This document shows, in pieces, positions 22,801-31,317 of a stretch of DNA of 64,000 bases. The translations under genes were made by a program, and so were the position numbers. The notes below the pieces were generated by a model, which was given only the letters and a program-made list of their open reading frames with translations, was not told where the DNA came from and did not search any database. Location of the stretch: the IMG/VR virus record IMGVR_UViG_3300020198_000887, positions 78,295-142,294 of that record. One strand, written 5' to 3'. Source of the stretch: a virus. Positions within the stretch are counted from its first letter, which is position 1, and every line of letters begins with the position of its first letter.

Positions 22801-25800
22801 ATATAACAACATGCTCTTTTTGAACCAAATAAAAACTAGCCCCAAATATTCCATCACCATTTGTTGCTGTATATGAAACTATATTATTTTCAACATATGA
22901 ATTCATGAATTCATCTGAAATTGAAATACCATTTACATCCACTAGTTCATATTCATTAAATTGGTTTCGTATATCTTCAACAGAACTTAGGTCAGTTTTA
23001 AACTTAATTCCATACGCACATGGACTCAATGATAATACAGAGCTACCAATAATACTCCTGCCGCCAACCTTTTCAAACAAATGAAAATCAAACTGGGCAG
23101 TGCCAGTAAATGACATACGTGCTTTATAATATTCACCACTGAATACTACTAATTCCCCAAATGAATAATCAGTATATGGTTTCCATAAAGTCCAGTTCTC
23201 ACCACTAACTGCCCAGTTTTGTAATGTCCAGAACATAAATTCGTTGACACTAGTTAACCAGTTGGCAACATGTGATACCGTTGTTCTAAATTCATCAAAA
23301 ATAAATCCTACGTCCTGTAAATATTCACTATACCCCAACATAAAATCAACGACTTCTTGAACACCCCCCAAAACAGTGCCATATGGCAACACAAAAACTT
23401 CCCGTTTATCTACCTTCGTTTTTATAACTGCGTCACACCCACCAATTGATGGTAATGATGGCAATGCCACATATCGTAATGGGTCAAATTCTTCACCAGA
23501 GGTATGTGATTCGATAACCCGGTAAAATCTTCCATAATATAAAACAATTTTTCCAACAACATATTCGTTAGTAGGACCCCAAGTTGAATAACTTTCAGAA
23601 ATCCCGCCAACTGTTATAGTAGAACCGCCTGGATTAAATTTATAATAATTAAAATATGGTTGTTTTTTACTATACCCGGTTATCTCATATCCAGAATCCA
23701 ACTTGGTAATTATTATCCCACTATACGTTAGTTTTTTTACACTTGACGACGAGTTTAAAATAATGTCATAATTTTCTTGTGGTACAAATATACCAGATGT
23801 CGCCATTGGATTTTTTGAATCAAGTATTAGGTTAAACTTTTCTTTACTAGTAAAGGCACCCACTCTATATGATAATTTAGCAGTGATATTTGATAAATTA
23901 AATTTATATTTGTTATATGTTGTTACATTGTCACCACTAATATAATTAACAAGATAGTTTATTATTCCAGATGTTTTAATAGATGCGCCGTTAGCATATA
24001 CACTAGGAATTTTGACATCAGATGGCTTCATTCTTACACCAGTATCTTTATACACCAGCTGTCCAGCCAAATTTCGAACTATCCTAGATCTATCAAAAAT
24101 CAACCCAAATACTTTTGATGGATTCATTAATATTAACGTCAATACAACACTGAATGAATAATGTGAACTTCTTCTCCATGCAGCCTCTACCGGACCAACA
24201 TCCCCGAACACATACTCACTAGATGAAACCTGTGAATAGTTCCCTGTAACTATTCCGGTTTCAAGTGGGCTTCTGATTACACCATTCTCGTCAACTGGAA
24301 TATAGTCTAACAAGAATAATTTTTTATACTTTGGAAGGGTAATGATTTTCTTACCCGGTTCTTTCACTAATCCATTACGTATATCTTCCCACATTACTAA
24401 ATTGTTACTTGTATATGGCGCTGGTCCATACGCAGATTTCCACCATTGTGGTTCATCCGAAAACCCAAGCATTTCCCACGGTCTGATACCTGGTTGATCA
24501 GTATCCAACATCCACCGGTATATACCTCTCCAATACCCAGGAACTATACTTGTTTTATCAAATGTTTTGTATCCATCATAATTATAAGTTATCGAATGTT
24601 GTTTATCATACCCGTGTTGTTTTTTATAATCTCTGCCAATATTTTGCATCCAACTATAAAAATTAGAAGACAATATGTTATTAAATTCTTGTAGACTGTA
24701 ATCAGTTTTTCTATTAAAACTTGGGATAAAATCCGTTATATCAAAAATAGAAGGATCATAAGATACTTTTATATTGTTATAAATTCGTTTTTCTAATTCT
24801 AGTATCAGGTCATCACGATAATCACCATATGCCAAAATTTGGCTTCCATCATGCCCTTGAATTATACGGCGATGATATATGAATGATGTATCATCATAAA
24901 TCAGTGGGTCATATGTTGGTAATATACCCAATTTTGAGGGGGTTTCTGGAATAAAACACCCATTTGTATTTTCATATTCGTAAACACTAATGATATCCCC
25001 ATCTGACATATCCGCAGAAATTACGACAAATCCGTCAGCGTCAAATTCATATTGATGTTCGTGTAATAACTGCTGATTATTCAAATAGACCAACACAGCT
25101 TTATTTGACAATTCAGTCAAATTGAATATCTCACTCAATGGATATTTTTTGATTCTATAGTCAAATACCGTGAAATCTGTTTTTATGTTTGCACCATACG
25201 GGACCATATCACTGAAATAATACGGAGAACTTTTTGGTGAATTTTTATTCATGTCTTGTAGTATCAAGTCAACATGTTGTCTAGGTTCAGCATGAACCCC
25301 AAGGCTTGCGGCAACTGACAAAAACTTTCTTTTAAATTTATCGTAATCAGCCCTACTTTTTTCAATTGCCCGAATAATATTATGTTCAGATGATGCAATA
25401 TGGTAGGTTGATAAACTGGCAGGGCCACTATGCTGAACAAATCTAGTTCCATATGGAGCAGTATTCCCAAGATCTCGCAAATTACTGACCCCTGGATATT
25501 TTCCAGTAAATGATATCAAATTATCAACTATGGTATTAACATGGTCAATAACTTCCCCTAGTGTAAATTCATAAATTTCCTCATTTAATGGGTTATTTTG
25601 TAAATTTAACGGCGGTTCATAAAACCCATTTTTATTAATTGGTTGTTTTGCAAATGCCCTAATGGTCAACACATCCGATTCGGCAAAAGTAACTAATTTG
25701 TTATCCAAAATGATTCTACCATTACTTTCATATGTCCACTCCGACGTGTCAAGTCTAATACCATTTTTGTAAACTCTCAATATTAAATCTTTCAAATCAT

Positions 25801-27832
25801 CAATGTCATCATATATGTCCAATCGGAATTTGTCAGTCAATCCTGAATTTTTGTAAATTCTCACCGCAGCCTGTGTAGTATGTGATATGTTCTTCTGCCA
25901 TCCATTCACATACGCAGTGTCTCCATTTGCATGTGTTTTTACAAGATATCCATCATTTATTATTTTATTAATTACGTTTTTATTTCTTTTATAATCAAAC
26001 GAATCAAAAAGAATGTTGAAATTAAAAACAATATCACCAATATTGTTTATATTTTTATAAGACAGCGGGAAGCCCAATGTTTTATCATCGATACCACTTC
26101 CTACTTTATAAGAAAATAGTTTTGTTCCACTAAATGTTGTGCCAATATAGGTATTAGAATCACCAAAACTTATTTTATCAAATCCGACAATATCAAATAA
26201 CGGTGCCTGATTTATTGATGTTTTTTCTTGGGCTTTTATCCAGGATTCCCCGTTGAACCAATACATAGTTCCTTTATTATGAATCCCGTCTCTGATTAAC
26301 ACTGACTGATTTACGACCGGAAAATTTTCTTTTACTAATCGTATTTGTTTTTGTAATTTCCCGTTAATACTAGTTTGCGTCAAATCAATAAATTCAACTT
26401 TATAAACATTATTTTTAACTAATACATCAGTATCCGCGGTGAATAAAATACGTTGTCCATGTACTAACTCAATACCATCAATATTGTACCCAGTCGCCCC
26501 TTCGATAATTGAAAATACGTCAGTTGTAAACGTGTCAATAAGATCAACATCATTTCCAGCAATTGTTCCAAAATTATACAACTTCAAACTAGCTTCAAAT
26601 TCTATAATTGGTCTAGTTGCTCGTAATAAATTATCAATTGTGACAACATTATCATTAATTGATGCTGTTTTTTCAATTATGTCTTTATGAAACCATCTGT
26701 TAAGTCTAGCCCATGGGTTTTTATCAATACTTGCCCGGTTTATAACAATATAGTCTTGTTTATTAGCATAAGCGGTTGCATCATTGAATGGTGTATTATC
26801 AAATGGTGTTGTGTCGAACGGGATATTTTGTGATGTTGTATAATCACAAATCACTTCAGTATCACGTTCTGGTATTAACACAATTGCAGTACCAACACCT
26901 TCAACGTAATATTGACCAGTAGAATACTCTGCTGGTATAATATTACCACCGAATGATATCTTCATACCATTACTTAATGTAATCCCATCATGGGTTGTAT
27001 ATGCTGATTTACCTATAATCTCATTTTTAACATCCAGTGAGGTGTTTTCAACAATATCATGAATATGAATAACCCCACCAACATCAATATTCACAGTGCT
27101 TTGATAATACAAAACATCAGGAGAATCATATCCCAGTGTCAACTCTATTACCCCATCTTCCACAATTTGGGTAACTGTATCAATAATACCTGGTGTTCGT
27201 CTAGTTTTTATACAAAATGGGTTTCCTACTGCCGAAACTTCAAACCTATATGTTTGTCCCCTATATAATTTTATAAATGGGTTTTTAGTAACACCATTTG
27301 GTGTGAACACGTATGCTGGTGTAATAGTGGTTTCATCAAGAGTTACAGTAAATACACTGACCGTTTTTTCCTTCTGTCCTCGTACAGTAATTATTTCAGG
27401 GCCATATGGTAACCAATAATAATTCTGAAAGTTAACAAATTTATCCCAATCAATATGCGGATCCCAGCTGTAAAACTCTTGTTTGTTTAACCGTGCATGA
27501 TTCGACGTATTTGCATTAAAAATAGCCAATTGGTTAATATAATCTTGGTAATCTTTAAAAAACGTGGTATTACCATTTGTGTCTTTAATGGTGAAACCAG
27601 GTTCTAGCTGATAATTTTGTCTAGTCGGCGTGGCCGCAGCTATAAAAACATCATCACCACCCGTGGTTTTAGAATTTTGTCTGCCAATATACCCATCTAC
27701 CTTCTTGACTGTTCCTGGTTGAACCATGTTATCAATGGTTGATTGTAGAAATTTTTTATTTGCTGCAGTTTTATATATATTAGGTATAAAATTTTCAGAA
27801 ATACTTGATCGTTGATTTTTACTATCGGTCAT
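13811..27832 (-). CDS. Giant 4673-aa tail/baseplate structural protein
   Basis: A single 14-kb gene. The N-terminus has FYSWDPHIDWDKFVNFQNYY, recognisable from very large virion proteins of T4-like aquatic phages. Recurring modules seen by eye: five copies of a W..Y..GDVV.Y...YY.A CBM5/12-like unit (near 23500, 23150, 22600, 20670, 14150); seven FG-GAP-like blades between about 19480 and 21460 (for example FGHSIAFRNDTLYVGAPG); two FxNSxGGL units (about 20880-21240); and GGxGY repeats (about 16980-17190 and 18100-18280). It starts with a 1-nt overlap (TAATG) at the end of gp6. In T4 that position is followed by gp7 and gp8, so this protein may replace or include wedge functions. The modules suggest carbohydrate binding at the tail tip. 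Role is inferred; the CDS is certain. Confidence 0.85.
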   Translation of the reverse strand: MTDSKNQRSSISENFIPNIYKTAANKKFLQSTIDNMVQPGTVKKVDGYIGRQNSKTTGGDDVFIAAATPTRQNYQLEPGFTIKDTNGNTTFFKDYQDYINQLAIFNANTSNHARLNKQEFYSWDPHIDWDKFVNFQNYYWLPYGPEIITVRGQKEKTVSVFTVTLDETTITPAYVFTPNGVTKNPFIKLYRGQTYRFEVSAVGNPFCIKTRRTPGIIDTVTQIVEDGVIELTLGYDSPDVLYYQSTVNIDVGGVIHIHDIVENTSLDVKNEIIGKSAYTTHDGITLSNGMKISFGGNIIPAEYSTGQYYVEGVGTAIVLIPERDTEVICDYTTSQNIPFDTTPFDNTPFNDATAYANKQDYIVINRASIDKNPWARLNRWFHKDIIEKTASINDNVVTIDNLLRATRPIIEFEASLKLYNFGTIAGNDVDLIDTFTTDVFSIIEGATGYNIDGIELVHGQRILFTADTDVLVKNNVYKVEFIDLTQTSINGKLQKQIRLVKENFPVVNQSVLIRDGIHNKGTMYWFNGESWIKAQEKTSINQAPLFDIVGFDKISFGDSNTYIGTTFSGTKLFSYKVGSGIDDKTLGFPLSYKNINNIGDIVFNFNILFDSFDYKRNKNVINKIINDGYLVKTHANGDTAYVNGWQKNISHTTQAAVRIYKNSGLTDKFRLDIYDDIDDLKDLILRVYKNGIRLDTSEWTYESNGRIILDNKLVTFAESDVLTIRAFAKQPINKNGFYEPPLNLQNNPLNEEIYEFTLGEVIDHVNTIVDNLISFTGKYPGVSNLRDLGNTAPYGTRFVQHSGPASLSTYHIASSEHNIIRAIEKSRADYDKFKRKFLSVAASLGVHAEPRQHVDLILQDMNKNSPKSSPYYFSDMVPYGANIKTDFTVFDYRIKKYPLSEIFNLTELSNKAVLVYLNNQQLLHEHQYEFDADGFVVISADMSDGDIISVYEYENTNGCFIPETPSKLGILPTYDPLIYDDTSFIYHRRIIQGHDGSQILAYGDYRDDLILELEKRIYNNIKVSYDPSIFDITDFIPSFNRKTDYSLQEFNNILSSNFYSWMQNIGRDYKKQHGYDKQHSITYNYDGYKTFDKTSIVPGYWRGIYRWMLDTDQPGIRPWEMLGFSDEPQWWKSAYGPAPYTSNNLVMWEDIRNGLVKEPGKKIITLPKYKKLFLLDYIPVDENGVIRSPLETGIVTGNYSQVSSSEYVFGDVGPVEAAWRRSSHYSFSVVLTLILMNPSKVFGLIFDRSRIVRNLAGQLVYKDTGVRMKPSDVKIPSVYANGASIKTSGIINYLVNYISGDNVTTYNKYKFNLSNITAKLSYRVGAFTSKEKFNLILDSKNPMATSGIFVPQENYDIILNSSSSVKKLTYSGIIITKLDSGYEITGYSKKQPYFNYYKFNPGGSTITVGGISESYSTWGPTNEYVVGKIVLYYGRFYRVIESHTSGEEFDPLRYVALPSLPSIGGCDAVIKTKVDKREVFVLPYGTVLGGVQEVVDFMLGYSEYLQDVGFIFDEFRTTVSHVANWLTSVNEFMFWTLQNWAVSGENWTLWKPYTDYSFGELVVFSGEYYKARMSFTGTAQFDFHLFEKVGGRSIIGSSVLSLSPCAYGIKFKTDLSSVEDIRNQFNEYELVDVNGISISDEFMNSYVENNIVSYTATNGDGIFGASFYLVQKEHVVIFDNNTIFNDTIYNPVSGYKQERIKLSGYVSMNWNGTFSIPGFIFDQAYIQEWVAWQNYAMGDVVKYKEYYYSANKFNPGTETFDDARWVRLTKKPEPSLLPNWSYKASQFEDFYSLDSDNFDIGQQKMAQHLVGYQKRQYLENIIQNDVSEFKFYQGMLPEKGTANVLNKLFDVLSSDGQESLRFYEEWALRLGQYGASSAYENIEFVLQEDKFKINPQGIQLANVTGNTPFDFIIRQSESDVYLKPPAYNSNPWPVTTKNQTLLRTPGYVRTMDVQFVISSMDELLSKNISEFSLGDYIWNTFGGTPWDPVSWDVYQLVNANIDVLNVTSSGTTIKIITTKLVDLQVGDYIGINNISLFSGFYKISDINLTSIIIKAAIDITIFNEQSKIIIYKLVSKRTKTIDDIDLNYSRTMPGDMRWIDNTGSNKWGVIEYNPVYKKDTIKNVNQIYNLGFGTRVALNDNANIAAVATASHEIILNLKSGIRNQWSRSQLLTQPYISEDMMGVYYTEETTNLISVETVEPLSVGEMISFSNSIGGLDNKSSYYILSIDKYSNKITVSDSFSGSAKKLQSSVVILKTTSTVNTIHIANAAIFQVGQEVRFANSVGGLISDTRYYIAAIVNTTTIKVSLTVNGGEVQLTTATGSITLTYSIVSTISDMVFSGDSKWVAIGYSSASYSNNSYLGEYNTDYSYAARSVVSYNNRLYTALGEIGMHHEPDAYNSEWMEISLLEVAPQLKPSNLLNHGVVAIYEQDSKTKLYSLLHVVMSPRPCANENFGHSIAFRNDTLYVGAPGSSDNSGRVYKIDFNPIINATSYYNPNGSAGTTLVISSALGIEVGDIIVGAGFNGHSVMRIIDAATIELSAKPDYTPSGKIQFIKYAWQYDYLQVLVGSENSKFGTELHFSNDNSTLVIAAPNTTSIGGVVKVYSVSDDSIILRSTIAEQTIADGNSISISGDGEFVAISDAVYSMNVPDQNINLVEVGKVSIYSKDGELTSTLVNILPESMQHFGSKVFFMNGSNTLVVYSENSDSKQSLSFNDNTTFDNKTTLFVTKQPNSGRVDIYDRYLTNWVFGESLEVECHDAEYYGKSVAVSRNTILVGAPFGIDQSVISGKVYEYTKLSLNSYSWTMKHTEVPRPDVTKIKQAFLYNKNSNKLITYLDIIDPIQGKIAGVVEEEIDYKTFYDPAIYSKGTDGVTVDDGLAWTKSYVGRVWWDLRTAKFVNSYDDNILYRTNTWNTLAYGASIDIYEWVETTTLPSLWDKLADTEEGLVNNISGMTLYGDKSYSIVRKYDNISQTFKNTYYFWVKNKKTIPNVAGRRISSYDASSIIANPRGVGRQYLALTGTNSFSLTNIKPLLNDNDVVLSVEYWTGDKTDQNIHTEWKIISSDTTTIIPSRIEEKWVDSLCGKDESNRLVPDMGVPPKLRYGIEAIPRQSMFVNRFEILKQLIVQTNAVLKANLITDTRDISILSRYDNYPSTTRGLYDSVVDTYEELQLTNITLFKRPVLTPIIVDGRIVDVTIINKGNGYKNVSYIEVVGSGKGAVLKTKINSAGQITGVDVISGGNGYDNNTVLFVRDYSILVYSDSQSGDKWGIYSYDPINKLWSKVKSQSYDVSEYWEYIDWYADDYTKHTKIHHSVDTFADISSKTVKIGELVKVRLTNNGKWVLLVKYSDAISVDWTMSYRVVGSQQGTIQFKSSLYEFSNTGSGYDGILFDSGTYDDNASIELRFIFNVIKNNIFIDNLKHHYLNLFFTSIRYALSEQTYVDWVFKTSFVKAKHNVGELHQPSGYRNDNLQNFEDYVAEVKPYRTQIREYISSYEKLDMGGVSTTDFDVPPLYNRHLLLSVNNSTITHDETLDTYPWRHWADNVGFSVTSITIIDGGSGYINEPIVTIVGASKSTSIAKAYIAHGKVTRIVMVSNGSGYLQAPHVKIEGGLSENGVSATAIATIGDGVVRSNMLKIKFDRITQTYFITQLQETEEFTGTGTRLQFSLTWAPNLILTNTSVIVDGQTVVKSNYKMDIRKSKTRGYTSYYGTITFNSAPAVKSKISVTYVKDWSLLNASDRIQYYYNPTSGELGNDLAQLMSGVDYGGVIVSGLGFAQTGGWDSIPYYSDRWDSKDPTFDDYIVMTSANEHEFTLPYIPTAGTVINVYHNGIKIDDPYYGTESQTNKHARMASWVADGVRHTVTIPNSYSDIDGIIQPIVIKNSDQIILRKITSDGAPNPSEYDYDTTLVGGDLAYQSAVGINADDIIVDGDGFVTPTTSPATEEVVPGQVVDAVAIKVFEKSYSGSASIKIDNFITDGVSKTYTMTHQINNSQAVIVKVSNGTTSTIKEQGVDYIVNLRNNSITFVTPPPINHIVSIYSFGVNGVKILDINSVISTGETTGILTTVSYKTNINAMVYVNGVNVSYTVSKENGFVKINLAIPPANDSLVTYVVFDGELYSFAVTKTENIIADGRPAGVPYNIQSVVGDSLPVESKMLVFVGNKVLKAPVNNYYTIKNSILTYVIDAIKFQPHTVNIEDFEVIVDGNKLKVSSDYTVDLSCISITINKRVYKKYNNKEMIVSITRDNEYFYIPATHTESAKIQFTDQHESGKTISIVSSYKHENIISHETGFNVSDILVDLYSPTYYSYVNIKGGVIPLENAVMDDSYVWVIKNDSLLTSSVDYKLNSDKRSITLGKKSKVNDTFTIITYSNNILKSGISYMQFKDMLNRTHFKRLSLSKQTTLAHDLKWNDTSIIVSDASNFDEPNPLLNRPGIIEIRGERIEYFNKNGNVLSQLRRGTLGTGTPLMHSVGANVQDIGTSETIPYRDHTITEQIVSDGTTIVPLKFIPEKSTNVWDYRSSIPLDYGQCNSIEVFVGGYANNTPWVPNVLYTVGTLVVNGSYTYKCVTEHTSSMMFADDSTKWEFFIGNIRLKKAPYKVHNVGKHMDSPEGDINFDADFAVDGVASEIVLTNKLEAGTHITVVKRTGRAWNVTLDMNSDISEVATFLKTTPGIWYSPY

Positions 27833-30800
27833 TAATTACTCCAATTTGATGAACTTAATATGGTTTGTTGTGGGATACTAGAGTTCACAGTTGTACCACT
27901 TAATGATTTTATGTTACTTGTCGTCAATCCAGCCACAATTTCAATATCATCAACGGTCGCACCATTGACAAATAATTGGTTGTTTGCTGATTTGATTTCA
28001 AACAAGTTACCAAAGGTTAACCCAGATTGCTTTGGAACTATGACAAAATTAGAAATATTAGGCGCTACTGAATTCATTACATGGGTGGATAATTCAGAAA
28101 AATAAAACGTATCCCCAAAATCCCAATTTTCAATTGAAAAGAAATTGGTAATAGCCGTGATTACCCGGGTTTTAATGTCATTGTCAGAAATAACCACCCC
28201 CGGAGTTTTTGTCACTTTAAATGTTGCTTGTAACTCGACATCTGCCAGTGCGCCAAATAATACTTTATAGCCTACCGTATGATATATTACTTCATCTGAT
28301 ATTGCTTTTATTAAATTCAATTTCGGAGATAATGTGTTATACAATTCGTCGGTACTCGGCGGCAATGGTTTTGATGTAATTGCACCGCGAACCCACTGTC
28401 TGTATGCTATATCATAATCTTTCGTTAAAACATATACATCTATTAAATTACTAACCCCTGGATCTATGCGTGATTCGTAATCAGCAGTATGTGTGTACTG
28501 GAATTTTAACCCACCCCTACCAACACATACCTTGTAATCCAATGATGCAACCAATTCACCATTTGTATATTTTTTTACTACATTGGTATCAACAAAATAA
28601 AAACATTGCCCTTCTACTTTCTCCGAATAAGCCAATGCTTCAGATTGCTTAATTATTACTACATCTGATGAATTATCAATATATCTGTATTCTTCTTGTC
28701 CGTATGAAATTAAATATTTTTCTTGAACAATATATTTGTTTTTTAATGGTATGTTTTCATTTGGTTGAACTATTTTAATAAACAATTCAGGATCATCAAC
28801 CACCCCGTTGTTGTCGCTATCAGCAAACGTAATTATTACTTTTTTAGTATCAATATATCCATCTATTCCAACATACTCAGACACAATATCCCATTTCATA
28901 TCAGTAGTATATGGAAGTGTTAAATTTGGCTGATTATTAATGCTCAGTACACTTATTAAATCACGAACTAATTTGTTTTTCCGGGTGTCATAAACTTTAT
29001 TATTACTATCAAAATAAAATCTTATCTCTTTGTCGCTCTCAAATACATATCTAGATTCCCGACTGGTTACTGTATAATATTCATTGTCAGTTGTGAACAA
29101 CAACAGCCAACTTGCATCTTTATGCGCATTATTTGCACTACCTTGATTACCTAGACTAAATTCACTTTTATAATCTAAATTTAATTCATACACAATCTTC
29201 CATGTTTGGGTAATTGAATCATACCGCAACCCAAATGGCTTATTTGCAAATATCAAATCTATCATACCAGATATAACATCAGAACTTATAACTGTTCTCC
29301 AAGATGGTATTATTTGACTAATTATCGGTCTTACTGGGGTTGATGGCAACGTAATATTCAATAATATCGGACCTTCACCATTAGACAACACTTTCGTCCC
29401 ATTTCCGGAAACCGACACAACTTCTGCCCACAACGAACTTTCTTTCCCTATTCCAGTAGTCGTAACTAATGCATTTGAATTCAATGTGTCAAAATAATAC
29501 CCAGTAGGTGCATTAAATTTCACCAATGCTCCAGATTTTATATATTTTAAATTATTATTCGTGTATTTCCCAACTTGTTGAATATCATTGTTATTATCTG
29601 TGATATACCCAGTTACCGATGAAGGATCACTCGTAATTGTCGCCCATTCACTTCCCAAATTATCAGTAACATTGTTAATATAATTAATATAATAAAAATT
29701 TCTTAGTTCAGTCTTCTTAATAATATTAAAAATTTTATTATATATCACACCTTCAATATCAGTTTTAGTTGCATAATTAAATGATATTGAATTCACATAA
29801 ACTTCCTTATAAACAACCCCATCAGTCGCAAACAAATTTGTTGAGCTATATTTTCCGGTTGGGTCAACCAAATCAAAATATCTGCTTATACCACTCGCTG
29901 ACCTGTTAACTGCTTTGACTTTTAGTACTTGCTGATTTACTGATAGTGGGCCAATATTATAATCTTCGCCAGTAATCATTCTGTTTTGGGTATAATATGT
30001 TGCAGGTGCATTTGCTTTTACACTGGCGTTTGTTTCTGCAGTGGATGCATTTGATACGGAATATGTTAAACCCAAGGTCAACGTTAATGTTTCGCGCTGG
30101 CCATAGGATGATATATATGGGATTGTAAGTGAAATATTTTTTATATCTCCTGGGTTAATAGTATATGACATTCCATTACTAATTCTATAATAAACTCTAA
30201 AATCACCAAGAGGAATGTTCCCAAAAGTTCCATCACTAAATTGCAAACTTACAGAATCACCGGTTTTTGTAATAACACTAAAAATATTTCTTACATTTTT
30301 ATTTAAACTGTTATAGATAATGTTGTTCCCTTCTAAACTAGGTACTGGGGTCCATTCTTCCGATTCATACCCATTTTTATCCAATCTATATAACCATATA
30401 TCGGTATTGTTTATTCCCTGTGTAGTAATGTCCATCGACTCGGTGGTACTAGGTTGTGAAATGTTAAAATTACCATATTTCATCACGCCCTGTGTAAAGT
30501 TAAAAAAGAATCCGGTACGAGAACTTCCGAATCCCATCCCGTCATCACGGTATATACACGCAGGTTTGTTACCTAATTTAGGTGTTTCTTCATAGATATA
30601 CGATTCACCATTGAAAGTAGTACTAGTTACTTCAAAACTCATAGACCGACCAGACACAGTTTTTGAAAAACTATACACCGGCACATCTATGTTAGATGAA
30701 TTAAATCTATATTGTTCGGTAGGAATTCCATATATGACAGCTTTATCGGCTGGATTCCCAAATTGTTGTGTGCCTAACATCGCAGCGTTCATGACTTTAA

Positions 30801-31269
30801 TAAATTGGTCGTGCCAATTTGTGTTAGAGGTAGCATTCCAACCAACTACTTGGTTCGCAACATTTCTCCCATTGCTATCAATAACGGTTTGTGATGTTTG
30901 GACACTTGTGATTTTTAACAACCCAGTAGCAGCGGCATTTCGCTTGACGTTATACCCAACTAGTCTAGCTAACCGTAATATACTTTCCCGGCGTTCTGCC
31001 AACTCTAGAAAATTTTCACGTGCGTTTAAGTCAACCCGGAATGCAATGCTTTGCCCTAGAAAAGCAATTAAATCAATAAGTGCCAAATATTCAGAACTCT
31101 CAATATAATCATTAAAATCTTCTGGATAATTTTGTCTAATATAATCAATCATAGTTCTACGCAAATTTTCAAAATCGTAACTTTGAAAATCCGCATTTCT
31201 AAATGACTGATAAACCTTCTTCCAATCTTCAGCTACCAATAATCTATTCTGTCTGTCTAGTGCACTCAT
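27832..31269 (-). CDS. 6: Baseplate wedge subunit gp6
   Basis: 1145 aa, longer than T4 gp6 (660 aa). The N-terminus shows the hallmark NADFQSYDFENLRRTMIDYI, YPEDFNDYIESSEYLALIDL, GQSIAFRVDLNARENFLELA and RLARLVGYNVKRN, typical of gp6 / baseplate-J family wedge proteins. gp6 forms the hexameric ring of the wedge that holds the baseplate around the hub. The C-terminal region (KVTKTPGVVISDNDIKTRV, FSIENWDFGDTFYFSEL) matches the baseplate-J ending. The extra length lies in the middle. Start at ATG 31269 with AGGA upstream; a late-promoter-like AATAAATA lies 20 nt upstream. It is followed by the giant gene with a 1-nt overlap. Confidence 0.9.
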   Translation of the reverse strand: MSALDRQNRLLVAEDWKKVYQSFRNADFQSYDFENLRRTMIDYIRQNYPEDFNDYIESSEYLALIDLIAFLGQSIAFRVDLNARENFLELAERRESILRLARLVGYNVKRNAAATGLLKITSVQTSQTVIDSNGRNVANQVVGWNATSNTNWHDQFIKVMNAAMLGTQQFGNPADKAVIYGIPTEQYRFNSSNIDVPVYSFSKTVSGRSMSFEVTSTTFNGESYIYEETPKLGNKPACIYRDDGMGFGSSRTGFFFNFTQGVMKYGNFNISQPSTTESMDITTQGINNTDIWLYRLDKNGYESEEWTPVPSLEGNNIIYNSLNKNVRNIFSVITKTGDSVSLQFSDGTFGNIPLGDFRVYYRISNGMSYTINPGDIKNISLTIPYISSYGQRETLTLTLGLTYSVSNASTAETNASVKANAPATYYTQNRMITGEDYNIGPLSVNQQVLKVKAVNRSASGISRYFDLVDPTGKYSSTNLFATDGVVYKEVYVNSISFNYATKTDIEGVIYNKIFNIIKKTELRNFYYINYINNVTDNLGSEWATITSDPSSVTGYITDNNNDIQQVGKYTNNNLKYIKSGALVKFNAPTGYYFDTLNSNALVTTTGIGKESSLWAEVVSVSGNGTKVLSNGEGPILLNITLPSTPVRPIISQIIPSWRTVISSDVISGMIDLIFANKPFGLRYDSITQTWKIVYELNLDYKSEFSLGNQGSANNAHKDASWLLLFTTDNEYYTVTSRESRYVFESDKEIRFYFDSNNKVYDTRKNKLVRDLISVLSINNQPNLTLPYTTDMKWDIVSEYVGIDGYIDTKKVIITFADSDNNGVVDDPELFIKIVQPNENIPLKNKYIVQEKYLISYGQEEYRYIDNSSDVVIIKQSEALAYSEKVEGQCFYFVDTNVVKKYTNGELVASLDYKVCVGRGGLKFQYTHTADYESRIDPGVSNLIDVYVLTKDYDIAYRQWVRGAITSKPLPPSTDELYNTLSPKLNLIKAISDEVIYHTVGYKVLFGALADVELQATFKVTKTPGVVISDNDIKTRVITAITNFFSIENWDFGDTFYFSELSTHVMNSVAPNISNFVIVPKQSGLTFGNLFEIKSANNQLFVNGATVDDIEIVAGLTTSNIKSLSGTTVNSSIPQQTILSSSNWSN

Positions 31270-31288
31270 AAGTTTGTCCTAATAAGTG

Positions 31289-31296
31289 TATTTATT
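31289..31296 (-). promoter_or_regulatory. Putative late promoter (AATAAATA)
   Basis: AATAAATA on the minus strand, 20 nt upstream of the gp6 start. First base differs from the T4 late consensus. Confidence 0.45.
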
Positions 31297-31317
31297 GAAT
31301 AAAATTATATGTGTAGT

